The notes: generated from the letters alone by a model not told the origin. A DNA stretch of 64,000 nt from Urechis unicinctus (GCA_034190875.2 CM067354.1:42732775-42796774); one strand, 5' to 3'; shown: positions 11,581 through 25,830, numbered from the stretch's first letter. A program made the numbers and translations.

Positions 11581-13880
11581 TTTGTCGGTCACACAGGTAC
11601 ACGTAGTGGAAGCAGCAGATACCCCAGAACATATTGGGTACAGAATTACTGAATAATTGGCTCTCCTAAAGCTCTCTGGCTTACTTTGCGGCGTTTGTCA
11701 GTGATATTCAACGTAGTCAAGTGTCTACGAATTTATAACATCATGTCCACGGATTATGCGCATAGCCTATGTCGTTTGCTGGACCGGCTCTGTAGCGATC
11801 AACTAAGTGTATAGACTCTGTCAAAGGGCGTAGAAATGTTTGCTTCCATTAGACTGGTTGTCAAATATCTTGTCGTACATTAAGCCAAGTTATCCATGCT
11901 CCAGTGACCTGCAATAAGTATGCTACCCATTTTCAAACAGAAAACCGTTATAATAATAAAGTAAGAGTTCTTAGGTGGACACGATACCTGAGACCATAGG
12001 TATAATTTATAATCTGCTTTATGTGATCGCGATAAGATTTTGTATCCTTTTATCATCTAAACAATGTTTCAGGGTGATAAATTCTTCCTTAATCATTAAC
12101 TATTCTAAAGGTTCGAAACCGGATTAAGATTCACAGTGAGAGCATAAAGGTCTGATAAATACTGCCACAGATGGCGTTTCTGGGAAATGACAAATTGAGC
12201 ATAACATTTGATAATAGCCACACTAAGAAATGACGTTCAGATGGCTATGAGCAAAGCACATATAATCGAAGATAAATCAGCGAAAGATGCCTGCAAAAGC
12301 AGATCTGGCTAAGGTAAACCGCGGGCTGGTGAACACTGCTACGGATGACTGGCATAAATAAACATGACGCACTAAGCTATTTGTGTTGTGAAGTTGATGT
12401 TTTGAGGTATCTAACCTATATTAGTTTGCTACGGATTGTTTGACACAATCGGTCCGATGATATAATGTTGCATTAAGTAACCCAGCTGGCGCCACTGACA
12501 TGTATCTAATTGCACCTGAATAAAATGTAAAGGTCATCTAATGAACGTATTTGTAAGGTTTTTGTAGCCCTCACATTAATTTGAAATACGAGTGAAATAC
12601 ATCCACAATATACAATATTTGAAATACAATATTATTGCTCATAAGGTAAATAATGTGTGATGACGTAGTTCACCTAGACATTGAATGCTATGAGACACTT
12701 TGTTTGTCCAACTGTTTCCTGAACCAATTAATCTCGGGGAAAGAGTGCTACTATCAGATGAATTTAGATATATATTTCAATGCAGGTTGTGTGGGCTTTT
12801 GGGACCGACAGAGCGCAAACGAATTCTTACTTGTGGTAGGCTAAATTGTGCTGCACGCATTACAATATGGAAGGGGTAGTGAATACATATGATATGTTTG
12901 TTAGATACAACAAAACGTCAACACTGCCATAGATATTCGACCATAACTATTTAAAGTTTGTGTTTAGAAATAATCGAACACCTGCAAATACTCAGATGCA
13001 GTTGGTGGTTGAGCAATTCGTCACTGCAATCATCAGCTATTATCACTGTACAATGCTGTGGATATCAGGAGACTTGCGTTGCGTGCTAAAGACACCTAAT
13101 TGTGAATTCATAATGCTACCTAGGTCCCTACGCTTCCTATTATTTATTTATTTGCGGTAATTGGGAATACGATGCTAATTATCACCGGGACGTGTCATCG
13201 CATTACCACGTGGCTTGCTGAAATGAATGGTTTTTATGTCAGAACAATGTGGTATTGCCAAATTGCGGACTTTGGCGAAAGTAATAAACACTAATTGAGC
13301 TCATAAATCACAATCTATTTCCGACGCAGAACTGTTGCCCAGTAATATATATTTTGCTGTACATAAAGGATGATGATAGCATGTGTGGCTCCATTAGTTC
13401 ATTTATTGCACTCCATTTTACCCAAAAGGCTGTGCAATAGAAATACTGTGGTAGGCATTGCAACATAGTAGAGATTATCAGGCAATGAATTTGAATTCAG
13501 CACAGCGATGTTGCGTACGTTACAGCTAAGGTTTTGCTAATGTCAGTATTGTTCAGTTCTACCTGCATTATTTCAGTCAGGGAACATATGTCCTCAATGT
13601 TGCGAAGGATATCAATTTCTGAAGGTAAAACTGACAGGGATTGTTGACCATAGCAATATATATTGGCGATACTGACTAATTGATTTTGGTTCAAGAAGTG
13701 TACCAACGAACATTTACTGAGATTTAATAGAACAAATTGTATTGGACTATTACAGTTTATTTTTCCCAAGCATTCTATATTACAGGATTAATAATGCGTA
13801 CTTTGTCAATAACTAAAATGCACTTAGATTAGAGTTACTTTGCCTTCTGGAATTAAAGGGCTCTTGTTTAACCACCTCCA
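11581..13880. other. Unassigned AT-rich DNA
   Basis: There is no recognisable gene, tandem repeat or long microsatellite. The small frames (60-90 codons) show no motif. Confidence 0.5.
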
Positions 13881-13959
13881 CATCGTCGATTACTTTGTTA
13901 ACTAGATATATAGATGTCGAAAAGACGTTGCAATCACCATTCGTGATGGAGTTCATTAT

Positions 13960-14310
13960 GGCACCTGTCGTAGTAGATAAATTACAGGGTGGATTGCAAT
14001 GCTATTGTGCAAAAATGAAGTTAAATAGGATAAGGTAATTTGAGGGGAGAACTACTCTCTTAATATTTGTATACAATTAATCTGCTTGAACATATGTAAA
14101 GGCTGTAAAACGCTGCGAACCTAACTGTGTAAGACGACCCATGTTTGAATACAGCTGTGTGTACATGTTTGTGTACAATTTGCTTAATCCATAACAAACA
14201 TGTACAATTTACGGATTTGTGGAACAATGCAATCAAAAGATCACAAGAACTCTTGAATCTTACACCCAAAGTAAATTCAGTGTTAAATAATACGCATGTC
14301 CAATCCAAGC
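13960..14310 (+). repeat. Low-copy diverged repeat, member 1
   Basis: This aligns in the same orientation with about 17380-17700. Paired landmarks are 'tgcaaaaatgaagt' against 'tgcaaaaataaagt', 'cgctgcgaacctaactgtgt' against 'cgcttcgaacctagccgtgt', and 'aatgcaatcaaaagat' against 'gatgcaatcaatagat'. No coding sense was found. Confidence 0.5.
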
Positions 14311-17300
14311 TCTTGAGAGCTTGTGATTCGGCCGATAATTATGCTATAATTCACATAACACAGACGACGTTAGTTGTGGTGACATAATTCGTTATCGCAT
14401 AACTTGACTCATGCGATAACCTCAAGTGCTGTTTTTGATAACTAAACACGTGCGTGTATTCGACTGGTAGTAAATTGGAAGTCCCCTTGCTCTAATCAAT
14501 GACGCCAATCATTCAGTAAGGTGGAGTGAGGATATGCAACTTTTGGGGCGTGTCTTCCACATGTTGTTCTGTAAAATATTTCCAGACACGTTCAGACAAA
14601 TAATATAATCACTCTTAGCATGTGTTGCATATTTATATATTAATGATTGTAATCATAACTTTATATTTTGGCCCTGTTATCGATCGCAATGATTTATTTG
14701 TTAATAACTAGGTGACATAACGGCGTAAGCACCACACTGACTATCATTATTTTATTTTTCAGCAAGCCGTTCACATAACCGTTTACAACTCCATTTGTTT
14801 TATTTGTAATTCAACGCATGCTTGATTACACCTCTCACTTTTTGCAAACAGTGATCCGTGGTGTCCATATCCAAAGACGGGCTTCCCAAAGAATAAAGCT
14901 GCAACTGAAATTTAACCTTGGAAAACGATTGGATAACTGTGTACAGTTCTGACGGCCTTGTTGATTATCGGTGACACCTTCCCCACCGAGGCATTACTCA
15001 CAGGCACGGTCTATGCTCAGACTTTAATTGGAATGAAACATTGAAAATAGCTACCATTGGACACAACTGCAACGACATATTTGTTTTATTTAGTATCGAT
15101 ACTGCATTGACTGCGCTGAAGTTGATATTATTCAGTGCTTATAATATTCCAGATGTCTCACGTGGCACACTTCTTCTTGCATCAACAACTAGGCTCATTT
15201 CTAAATGATTATTCTGTAACGCAGTGTTCTTGTGAACAAGCCATTTCGCCCTAAATTCATTACTCCTGCTGATCTCAGTCGAAGGGAATGGCGACGCCGT
15301 GATTGGTTGTGTTGCGACAACAGTAAAGCAAGGGAACGATAAAGCCTCGCTTCAATGGGACCCAACGCAGAGAGCATAGTCCGTGATTCGTAGCATCATA
15401 TTAAGTATAATAATTTATATCGTGATGCATAAAAAGAACGATGAATAGCCGTAATCTACTAAACAAGTAATTCAAATTATTTAAGACATATAACCTACTT
15501 TCGATAGATTGAATTGGCGATATTGGTCAGATATATCTTGAAGTATAGTGCCACAGCTGTACGCTGGCCCCTTTAGCATAAAGTGGGTTCTTACCTACAG
15601 CGTATGCATTGCAGCCACACAAAATGTAAAAACCGTCGTATGGACATGTGCGTGTGAGTTGGTGCCACCCATCTGTTCATTCAGAGCTGCACAAGTTGTC
15701 ATGTTGATTCGGCGTTTGTGTTACAAGCAAACATACAATTACTGATATTTACTAGCATTCGAAGATAGGAGATGAGTGGGGCTTAGCAGAAGGTATTGCT
15801 AGCGGGGTTAGTCGTGATTGCCCAGTCGGACATGGAGAGTGTACGCCAGGCCGAGTTTAACATGACGTTCATATATGCTTAGAGAAGAAATTGTATCACG
15901 TCATGATATTTGAACAAGCACTGCAAATTATAAACCAGTCATCCAGTGTTCCGCAGCAACGGCAGTTTAATCATGTAGCAGCTTTATTTCGTTTTCTGTT
16001 TCATTATTTAACTGCTCTAAATGGCTGAGCAGTGTTGATTAGGCAGCCAGCTGTCGGTAAACAAAATATGACGCTGCGTTTGTTGTTGGAAACACAAAAG
16101 TAACCACATCAATAGCCATCATATCTGGCAAGTAACGAGTGTACTGATAGTTATATATTAGGGTTCTTTTGTCCTTGTATTTAAAAAAATATCATTTTAT
16201 TGGCCATGTTTTCAAAATATCAACCCACATGTTAATCCACTAAAACAAGAACCAAGCCATCATATGAAATAATTTCGTAACAAAATATAACAAATGCGCA
16301 GGCAAGGGGGCATTCATTCTACAGCTAAAAATGCTACCTGCGAGCACAATTAGTCTTCGAGATCAAATCCTTCATCGTAACTTGTGCGTATACACCAGGT
16401 AGATATGTGGTATGACCTTGTTGATAATTTAGGTATGATGATGATGGTGATTATATTGGCTTGTGTGATTACAAGTTCCATACTGTTTATGTCACGTGTA
16501 TGTTATTTTATTTATGTATATGTTCATTACTATTAATATTTACGGTCAGGTATCACACACTGGCCCATGTTTAGCGTTTCAATTGGTCCATTTATATAAC
16601 TGCAAACGGCACAGCTAGCAAACAGCTTTGTTGCTCTATTCCCCATGCACAATTCTGTACGGTAAGTAAAACAAGCGTTTTAGTTGGTAAGATTTTCTAA
16701 GTGAAGCGCAGTAAAAAAATATTGCACTTTTAAAGTTCACATGGGCATTGCAGATTGTTCCAAACTATGTGTTGCAATTGCATTCCCTCAATAATGTTAG
16801 TGTGGCACAATTATAATAACTAAAAATGCATCCATGATATTCAAGTTACCGTCTGCGTATTTCGTATAATGCGTCTTTAGCCCTCTAAACGCAGCTACAA
16901 TACCAACAAATATCTGCCGCTTCTCTGTGTGTATATGTGTGTGTGCTTAACATGCAGAATCACAGTACTATACATAGGCGAATTCCCAAGGTGAGCAGTT
17001 ATCTACTATTTTACCTAACCTACTTATAACAGTTTCGTTGTAGTTCCTTAAGGTATTAGCTTTGCCTACCATTGCTGAGAACTTCCAGATTCGCACTTTA
17101 TGTCATGATACAAGTTTTTGGGGTGTCGCGTGGGCCATAATACCATTGACAATGTGATTCCCGCCGCTTTATCAAGAACAATTCATTAATAAAGAAAGAA
17201 TGACTTTCGCAGCACTTCACTTATACGCATGACGTTATAGCTACACATAACATACCAAGACCAGTCAGTGATTTTAATCACAGATAAAAGTGTTCATTGG

Positions 17301-17379
17301 TTATGCACGCCTGTCGGTACCATTTACTTGCAGGGTCAATTTGGATATCATTATCAAACATATGCTGTCTGGTCGACAG
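14311..17379. other. Unassigned AT-rich DNA between two diverged repeats
   Basis: No gene was found. 'gtgtgtatatgtgtgtgtg' near 16926 is a short simple repeat. Confidence 0.45.
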
Positions 17380-17700
17380 TCATTTATCGACCAACAGCTG
17401 GTCAAGGTGTGGACTTCAATGCTTGTTTGCAAAAATAAAGTACAATAGGAACAGATGACTTGTCGTTTGCAAATAGTCCCTTCGTATTTCTGTGAAGTTA
17501 AGCTGCTTACGAAACTGGCGTGGGGCTGTCAGGCGCTTCGAACCTAGCCGTGTACGATGCGGACAATATTGTCATCCAGCATCTGAGGCTGAACTGTAGC
17601 GATAACACTTCTCTATACAGTGTATTATGAAAATGAAAATTACAAGCATACGCAGGTAGGACCGATGCAATCAATAGATAACAGAATCATATGAATCTTA
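17380..17700 (+). repeat. Low-copy diverged repeat, member 2
   Basis: This is the relative of 13960-14310, about 3.4 kb downstream in direct orientation. The order of the shared landmarks is kept. Confidence 0.5.
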
Positions 17701-18556
17701 AATGCAGTGATAAGAACTGGGATTAATTAACCAATACAGCTTGAAATAATGCAAATGCTATTTCGATTTTCTTCTGCCCGCGAGAGTGCTGGATTTAGAC
17801 AATTGTACAAAACATTGACAGCGCTGTTGATTGGGAGAGACATTCCTTCCGTTACTATTACCGTTCAGCCGCTGGTATTAATCAGATTTCGTGTGGTCCG
17901 TCGGTGTATTCAAATGCCAGGGTTTAATAATAGGGCTGCACTGTAAACGTGTGTGCCCAGTAGAATATATCATATAACATCCATTAAGCAATTATCCAAT
18001 ATCAATTGTTGCGATATGCGTCTTATTCATTAATCCTGTTTGGACTCTGCGTTAGGTCCGATGCCTTCCAGATAAGCAAGGCGATATGCATGGTGTACGA
18101 GTTCGTGCGCATTGGATCTTATGGGATACAGTAGATACCCTTTTTTGTTTATATATTGCGTGTGATGTTATAGCCTATTTTCTGCCAATGCGAATAATTT
18201 TTCATGCAATTTGTTGAAAATCATATGTCAAGTAACGCAACTGCCACACCATACAGGCTTAAACGTTGAGAATCAGGGGTCAACGCAACACATTGTAGGG
18301 GGCGCTTGGGTAACATGTGTGATTGTAGTCGCCAGATTTTACATATTGACATTAATTTGCAACAAGATTACCCGTATTTATGAACAGTGCTTCTCGCCGA
18401 TTATAAGAACTATTCACACTGGCAATGATTTCTAACTTTGGATCATTAGCAATTGCTTTGTCTATCCAATTTATATTGGGAATGGTATAAACACTGAAGA
18501 GAGAAAATACGTTAACGGTATCGCATGATAATAGATTGCGCATTGCTTGTCTGAGC

Positions 18557-19145
18557 TGCCTTGTAACAAAAGACCAATATAGTTATATGGTTCCGTAGAT
18601 CTGTCTTAGTGTCATGACAGCCTGATTGAGATATTTGGGTTCGTTGTACTGTCTTAGTTGCCTTGTCATAAAAGTCTGATAGAGCTCTATGGCTTCGTAG
18701 GTCTGTCTTACTTGCCTTGTCTCGAAAGCCCGACAGACCTCTATGGTTTTGAAGGTCTGTCTTAGTTGCATTGTCTCGACATCCCGATAGAGCTCTATGG
18801 TTTCGTATGTTTGTCTGAGTTGCCTTTTCACGACAGCCCGATTCAGCTATATAGTTTTGTACGCCTGTCCTAATTGCCTTGTCACGAGAGCCTGATAGAG
18901 CTCCACGGATTTGCAGGTCTTAGTTGCCTTGTTACGACAGCCTGATAGCGCTCCACGGATTTGCAGGTCTTAGTTGCCTTGTTACGACAGCCTGATAGAG
19001 CTCCACGGATTTGCAGGTCTTAGTTGCATTGTCATTACAACCCGATAGAGCTCTATGGTATCGTCGGTCTGTCATAGTTGCTTTGACCACTTTTCATTAA
19101 ATCAATTAAATCCTATAATGCATGTCATTACAGCCCGATAGAGCT
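18557..19145. repeat. 54-bp minisatellite with a 50-bp sub-array
   Basis: About ten units start at 18557, 18611, 18659, 18713, 18767, 18821, 18875, 18925, 18975 and 19025, with a degenerate eleventh. The typical unit is 54 bp: TGCCTTGTC, then GACAGCCCGATAGAGCTCTA, then GTCTGTCTTAGT. Units 7-9 are 50 bp, share the variant CTCCACGGATTTGCAGGTCT and are nearly identical. Because 54 is a multiple of 3, a minus-strand frame gives an 18-residue repeat of the form RQLRQTYETIELYR. The frame does not survive the 50-bp units, so I treat it as incidental. Confidence 0.9.
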
Positions 19146-19817
19146 GCCTTAGTGACCTTTACCACTTATTTGCTGGGCATGGTCCCGGCCCCTTCAGAAC
19201 TAATCATGATAGCAGGCAAGATGCTATGTTGAGAGTGCTTTTAGTCGTGGCGGGTACTACGATGGCCTTGCGGTTTTGTAGCGGCAAATGGAAGCCATCA
19301 ATCAACGTAATCCTGTGTTTTTTCATTGTTGCTTCTTATTACTTGATATTGTATATCCTATATGCACTCAAGATGCAAATTCGTCAATTCGAATAAATTT
19401 CTACGGCATCTATCTGAATCTTGCCAGCTCTTTGTGATTTTTTTGTTTTTGTTTTCGGGATAGGGATTGGGAAGGGTAACAGTATGGGGTAGGGTAGAGT
19501 GGGGGAGGGGAATGTTTAGGTCGTGAATTGTAGGCTTGGTTTCATTAATGTTCTGGCATATAAACGCATGTCATATGTTTGCATTAGCTACTGAGGCAGC
19601 ATGAATATCAAATTTTATGTAAAACACAAAAGCCAACAGATGATGGCGAACAACATCAGAACAAGGACTGGTAAATACAGAACGCCTGATGTCAATGCTA
19701 TGTGACAATAACGCATGCAAATATAACGGGAATGCAAACAGCACTGCATTACATAGGTGTTCTGAACCATAAATGGCTACAAGAAGTATCATTGTTCCAC
19801 GCAATGCGACAACAAGC

Positions 19818-19844
19818 ATATATAAATATATATATATATATATA

Positions 19845-19888
<44 letters not shown>

Positions 19889-20102
19889 TATATATAGAGA
19901 GAGATAGAGAGAGATATATATATATATAGATATATCTAGAGATAAATATCATATATATATATATATATATATCTATAGATATATAGAGATATCTCTATAT
20001 ATCTATCTCTCTATATCTATCTCTCTATCTATATCTATATATATATCTATATATCTCTATCTATATATCTCTCTATATATATCTCTCTATATATCTATAT
20101 TT
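19818..20102. repeat. TA / GATA-type compound microsatellite
   Basis: Pure TA (about 19818-19884) is followed by mixed TA, GAGA and TATC motifs. The sequence reads similarly on both strands, so it could form long hairpins. Confidence 0.95.
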
Positions 20103-21026
20103 AAATTATGGTTTCTCTATCCGGGTAAATCCTTCAGTGACAATTGGGCATGGGGAAAATGCTATTTTCTTACCACAGTTGTGTACCACATTTCTTCATC
20201 ATAAGTTATTCACTTGGTACTCAATGCAGAGAACTTAACTAGGTGAGTCGTGTCTTATGAAAAAACCTATTACTATTAAATGTTTCAGTGTAGAGTGATG
20301 GCCAAAAGTATAGATCGAAATAAAGGTTAACCGGTGCAGAAGGTGTTGTAAACTGGCAAGTGTTACATAGCGGTGGACTTACTGAATACTAATGTCGAAT
20401 CAATTAATTTCGAAACGGGATGTTAATTAAAGCAACACTCCCATAGGAACTATGTGTGGGTGCAAATGGGGCTCTCTTTTGTAAATACAGCTCCCAGTCA
20501 CAGGGGAGTATGTGTCATATAATGGTGCAGATGTGTGGTTATATGGCTCAGGACATTCTGCGGTCGTTAATTTCATCTGATTGATTCAGGATACTTTAAT
20601 GAAATACCTATATGATTAATAATAATAAGTTGGGTTATGTACATGTCTATAGTTTCTGTCCTACTTATATAGCAAGTGACATCAATGATGTGCCCATACT
20701 TTTTGCGTTGAGTTGACAGATGTGATGTTCTATTTATGTTGTGCAATCGATAGCTGATCTCAGCTATGAATCATCATACGCATTAATGACCATAGAGCGA
20801 CCCAAACATGCTGTTGCTTTCGGTTATTTCATATGAGAGTACTATTAGGCGCTCGTATAGGTATATGATTGATTTTGTCTTAGAGGCATAGGCTGAAAAA
20901 TGAGAAATGTTGATAATATGCATGAGTTGCGGGGGATTCGTCTAACGCATGAATCACATTGTGTGAATTAAAATCGATTTCTCTTAAAAGTGCGTCGCAT
21001 AGTCATTAACACTTCCACACCGACGG
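20103..21026. other. Unassigned AT-rich DNA
   Basis: No gene or clear repeat was seen. Confidence 0.45.
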
Positions 21027-21123
21027 CTGTGTGTCAGCTGTGTGTCAGCTGTGTGTCAGCTGTGTGCCAGCTGTGTTTCAGCTGTGTGTCAGCTGTGTGT
21101 CAGCTGTGTGTCAGCTGTGTTTT
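21027..21123. repeat. 11-bp minisatellite
   Basis: There are eight full copies of CTGTGTGTCAG (21027-21114), two of them with single changes, plus a partial ninth. Because 11 is not a multiple of 3, all three plus frames cycle through the same Cys/Val/Ser/Gln/Leu string, producing two overlapping artefact frames. Confidence 0.95.
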
Positions 21124-23429
21124 CTAATGGTCTATATTCTGTCACATATTGTCAACAGTTACGTGCAGTTAAGAAATATGCGCACGCATATCCCACGCAA
21201 TCAAAAACTTCGGTGTTTGCGTTGGACTGAGTACTGAAATTATTCACGAACACGAACCCATACTTCATGCGTGCAGCCGTACCAATACGAAACGCAGAAT
21301 CTACTCAGGTAAGATTAATGTTAACCTAATCTAATGAGCCATAAATTCCAACAGCCATTAATGCATAATCGTTTTTTGATTATGAGATTATGTGTTCCGA
21401 GCAGATACATGTACATAGTGCAGCCCAGAGCCGTAAGCTTTGACTAACTCAATTATATTACTCCCGAGAGTCAGTGGTAATTACTAATAGGGAACGTCAT
21501 GTACAATCAGCAGTACCGTGATCGCTGCATGCAATTATCCATATAAAGCGCCTGCTCTAACGATTTCTATTTTTGGTTTCAGTAATTGCTTTTGGTTTTG
21601 GAATCAACAGGTCCACCAAGTGTAATCCAGCAAAGTAAAATGTATAAGATTGAGTTATCAATTTGAAGTTTCTATACGTAGGAAATTGCCAATGAGAACC
21701 TGTCAAAATGACAATAGACAGTGTCGCGCCGGTTTATATATCAAAGTGACACTCGTGCTATCTTCACAAGATGTGCATGTCATAGGTCAGAATCAAAGGC
21801 ACAATTTATCGATCATTTGCCTTGGAACATTTAAGTGAGATGTTGTTAGCTGCATTTTCTTGATCAAAGAATATTTCGCTCGGCCGATGAATTCAATTTG
21901 CTGTTTACAGTAAAGTGTTCAGCGCGATACGAATGAAGCAATTATATTTTCCTCGCGTAATGTGTAGTGTTAATTTGTATCGCGGGCGAGATCGATGCTA
22001 TGAAATGAAAACATACGCACCTTTAGTATAGTGTTGATATCTATCTAATAAAGTTGCTATAGTTAGAGAGTTGAACGTGATTCCTATGTCATAGCGGTGT
22101 TGACACACTGTACATCAATAATTACTTGCTTGTTAAGTACCCGGAGCTGTTGATTAGGAGAGTCATATTCCTCACAGCCATCGCTGATATTTGCCTACAA
22201 AACGATATATAAACTCACAGACAGACCTTTTAAAAAGCAATTGGGTTTTATGGCTTTAAGTTGATCATTAAGTAGGTAGCCAACTGTTTCAAATAACGCT
22301 ATTAAACAAGTGCATGTATTGATGGTCATTCAGTTTAAGCGAATGGCCCATAATGGCACACTATATCAGTCATTGCTGTTCATGAATCTACGACGATGGC
22401 AATAATCACTGTCTGTGATTAATTTCATCTGAAGGTACCAATGAAATAAATGGAAATTGGTATTAGCTACTGAAAAGAGAAAACGCATTTACTCTGATGT
22501 TATCACATGATATGAACGATACGACAGAGATATGTGTAGACATTGTGACAGCATGCATCGTGCATGGTTCAGTATTTCTATATTTTGCTTTTAATCCGAT
22601 CATGTTATTGGCAATGACGAATCTTTCAAATGCCAACAATACGCTGTGTTATTTTAGACCTATAAGCAGCACTTCATATTGATGGCCTTGTAACCGAACC
22701 TTATCATCATGAGCTATTTCATCTTGCTGATATTGCTTCACTTGCAGAAATTGGTTCGCCGTAATGATTCGAGGATATACAGACACACACAAAGGCACAC
22801 ATCATGTTTGGCCATTATTTGGACATAGGGTCAAGTTACAATTCATTCATGCATATATTATAAGATGCCCGATGAAGGTTTCTTATTCTAATGTCCCGAC
22901 CAATCCGATCTATGCAGGGGCGCGTTGAACCATTCAACTTTTACCAATTTTGGAAGACATGTTTTTCTTAGTTATATAGCGCGGCGATTGCATTACAATT
23001 AAATTCGATCTTTAGAGGTTATAATATAAAACTTTGAATTCGCCGTCTGTATAGACACTTGCCAGTACGCGTATCATAAATTGTTTGAGCCGTCAAATCT
23101 AATATTTCAATCACTAATGATTGCATATCTTGACTGTTTGCATATCTTGAAGTATATACATAGATAGTGGCTCGACTTACTTCATCCCTGTTCATCCCTG
23201 TTGAACTACTACAGCCACCATCTTATGGTAAAGTTCGCACGGTTCATATTCGTGAGGCAGTTACATCATATGTGGTTAATGCACTTCTTAGCGCAGATAC
23301 ATTTTCAAATAACATTTCAAGAGCATGCAATTTATCTTCCGTTATATCTATTTATGCTTGCAAACTATCTTGATGACCAGAAAAAATTACAATAGCCTAT
23401 GATTCATTGTCTATAAGCAGATACGAATT
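21124..23429. other. Unassigned AT-rich DNA
   Basis: No gene was recognised. A plausible splice donor (CAG|GTAAGA near 21308) follows a short GC-richer stretch, but there is no family match to support an exon. Confidence 0.4.
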
Positions 23430-23570
23430 GCATGATGTAATAGATGGAACACTAATAGCGGACCTGGTACCCACCTTACATTTGTGGGAAAGATATACAG
23501 CCCTAGAAGGGGCACTTACTTGCGCTTAGCCACCAGCTAACAAGCTATAAACTCTATTTCACAGTCATGG
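23430..23570 (+). repeat. Low-copy diverged repeat, member 1
   Basis: This resembles about 39475-39590. Paired landmarks are 'gatatacagcccctaga' against 'aatatacaagcccctttt', 'ggcac..acttac.tgc' against 'ggcacaggtactcctgc', and 'aacaagct.taaactctatttc' against 'accagcttgata..attccatttc'. Confidence 0.35.
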
Positions 23571-24129
23571 AATACAAATTTATCAATGTCGCTGACAAAT
23601 CTAGCCTCTGTGGAAATTAACCACAATCATCAGCTAACATGTGCCCTTGACTTTGTCAGATGCATTGCTGGCCGATTATCCGTTGTGCTGTAACAGCCTC
23701 TACCGCATGGATATGTGCCTGCGCCTATTACAATATTGGCTTATCATGTGTTATGGCATGTGTGTATGCATTTTCGCCGTTTTGAGGAATGCTAAGTTGA
23801 CATTGACCACAGTATAGCTGCCTTATTGTGTACTCAACTAAAGTCCTACTTTTCTATTACTGCTCATATTTTGAAATACAGACTGATATTTGAGTGGCTG
23901 ATCATAATTTCTACTTATCTTGGCGCATTTCGTTTGGTTCAGTTTTAAAATAATTCTGACAGAGTGGCCCGTGTATTTGTACACAAAATTAGGCTTGAAA
24001 TATTTCACTGCAACAACTCAATGTCTTTTTCTTTTCTCAAGCATACGTTGATACGTGAAACGAGTGAATCTCTCGATCCCGTCCTATTCATAAACAATAT
24101 GTGCATCCGCTATAGTTATACAAGTTATT

Positions 24130-24270
24130 GCCAAAGATCCCACAACCCCGTGGTCGCTGCCACTAAAGGATGCAGATTCAGATGTAACACATTAGGAGCG
24201 TTTAGCTGTTGCCCTGATCCTTGCATCTCGTATATATTGACTCTACTACTAACACTCGTACCTCTCTGTC
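24130..24270 (+). repeat. Second dispersed repeat family, independent member
   Basis: This is a diverged relative of 5541-5670 outside the segmental duplication. The overlapping 111-codon frame at 23964-24299 reads through the repeat and is not supported as a gene. Confidence 0.5.
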
Positions 24271-25689
24271 CATTAGTGATTATTAGTAGAATCCGATAAA
24301 ACGTACGGTGATAAAAGGTAAATTATAAACATGGAGTCTGTCGAACATATATGTTTTGTATTTCGGATATATTTTGTATTGACTTATATACATGCAATAC
24401 ATGACCTTTTTGACAATTATAGCGTTTTGTGATTGTATTATCTATACATTCGCAACCTCACGCTAGCAGTTCGTTCTTTTGCTTTTATAAATTTTATATA
24501 AAAGTGCTGTGCTGTAAATATGATATATATGACTGCGTTTTGAATATTAGATTAACTTCAATACAGAAGCCAACTTCCACTGGTGAATATAAGATCAAAG
24601 GAACGATATAAATCATGCCTGGAACTGAACCTCAATGCAGCGCCATTTCTTCTGTCTAGATTTATTACGAAGAACCTTGATCTCTATAAGCTACGAGCGA
24701 AGGACCAATGTCGGCTGATCCGAATACAGCAACAACCAGCGTCAGAGGACCATTAATTCCTGTCTCAACTATTGTTATAGATTCAAGCAGAAAAATATTA
24801 CTAAATGGCATGATTTTCTGTAACTTTAAATGCATATCGAATGGAATTCTTGAGTATCTGCGTAGTTACTTTTGATATAATTGATATTCAATTTAAGTCA
24901 CTACATTTCACACATAGATGCTTTTCGATGACTATGTTGCAATGTACGTATGAAATCCAGACTCCGATTTCTACATCTAGAGTATAACTGCATTTCTGAC
25001 ACCAATTAAATGTGTAATAGCGTATGCTCTTTGGTAGTTCATTGTAAATATACCATAGTTGGGTGGATGCGTTCTAATTAGCCGTCGGTAAAGCTTATGT
25101 TAATATTCATAATTGCACAAGACAATAGGAGCTCTATATGTCTGGCTACTAATTATGATAAAGCTATTCAGACACTTTTCGAAGCATTATTTGAGCAGCA
25201 CTATACCGTGCCTCAATGATAAATTTTAACATCAAGTTAATTATCTAAAGAAATACCAAACATTTGGGGCATCGTTTGATAGCATAGTAGTTTGTAGATG
25301 CACATTCCGGAAATATTGTGCCGCATTTTGGGCAAATGTGCTATATTTTCTTGTTATGATATTAAGAAAATAAGAAATTAACTGGAATTATTGTGTCAGC
25401 TGCCACAAACCGATGTGATGATATAATCTAACCATCTTGCAGCTCCCAATTACATGAATGCTTTTGATCATACGTTGATATTGCAAGGACAGTCGTGGAA
25501 TGTACTGTTTGCCAATAAACAACCAGTAATGTATCTATCATTTCTCATTTCCTTTGGGTTCAAAGCCAGATCAATCCACTGATTGGAGCTTCAAACACCA
25601 GCGATCTGGGGCTGCTATAAGTGACAAGTCGTATTGTGGGAATGTGACATGTTGGTGGCAAGACATAATTCTGGACTTATCCGTGTATT
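24271..25689. other. Unassigned AT-rich DNA
   Basis: No gene or tandem repeat was recognised. Confidence 0.45.
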
Positions 25690-25830
25690 CTTGTCAATAA
25701 CCTACGTTATATTTGCTTTTGCACAAGAGCGTACCGGCAAATTATAAATTGAATTACTAGCCATGTAACCTATTGATTACCTTATATTTAACTGCAATCA
25801 CCGTGTACGGAATCATTCTTACATAATTGT
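25690..25830 (+). repeat. Low-copy diverged repeat, member 1 (pairs with 30530)
   Basis: 'gtgtattcttgtcaataacc' pairs with 'gtgtactcctgtcaccaacc' at 30530, and 'atatttaactgcaatcaccg' pairs with 'atatttaactgaaatcaccg' at 30593. The spacing between the landmarks differs by indels. Confidence 0.4.

Noticed and set aside
18583-18831. 18-residue repeat protein on the minus strand
   Set aside because: The frame exists only where the units are 54 bp and is lost in the 50-bp units; this is a minisatellite.
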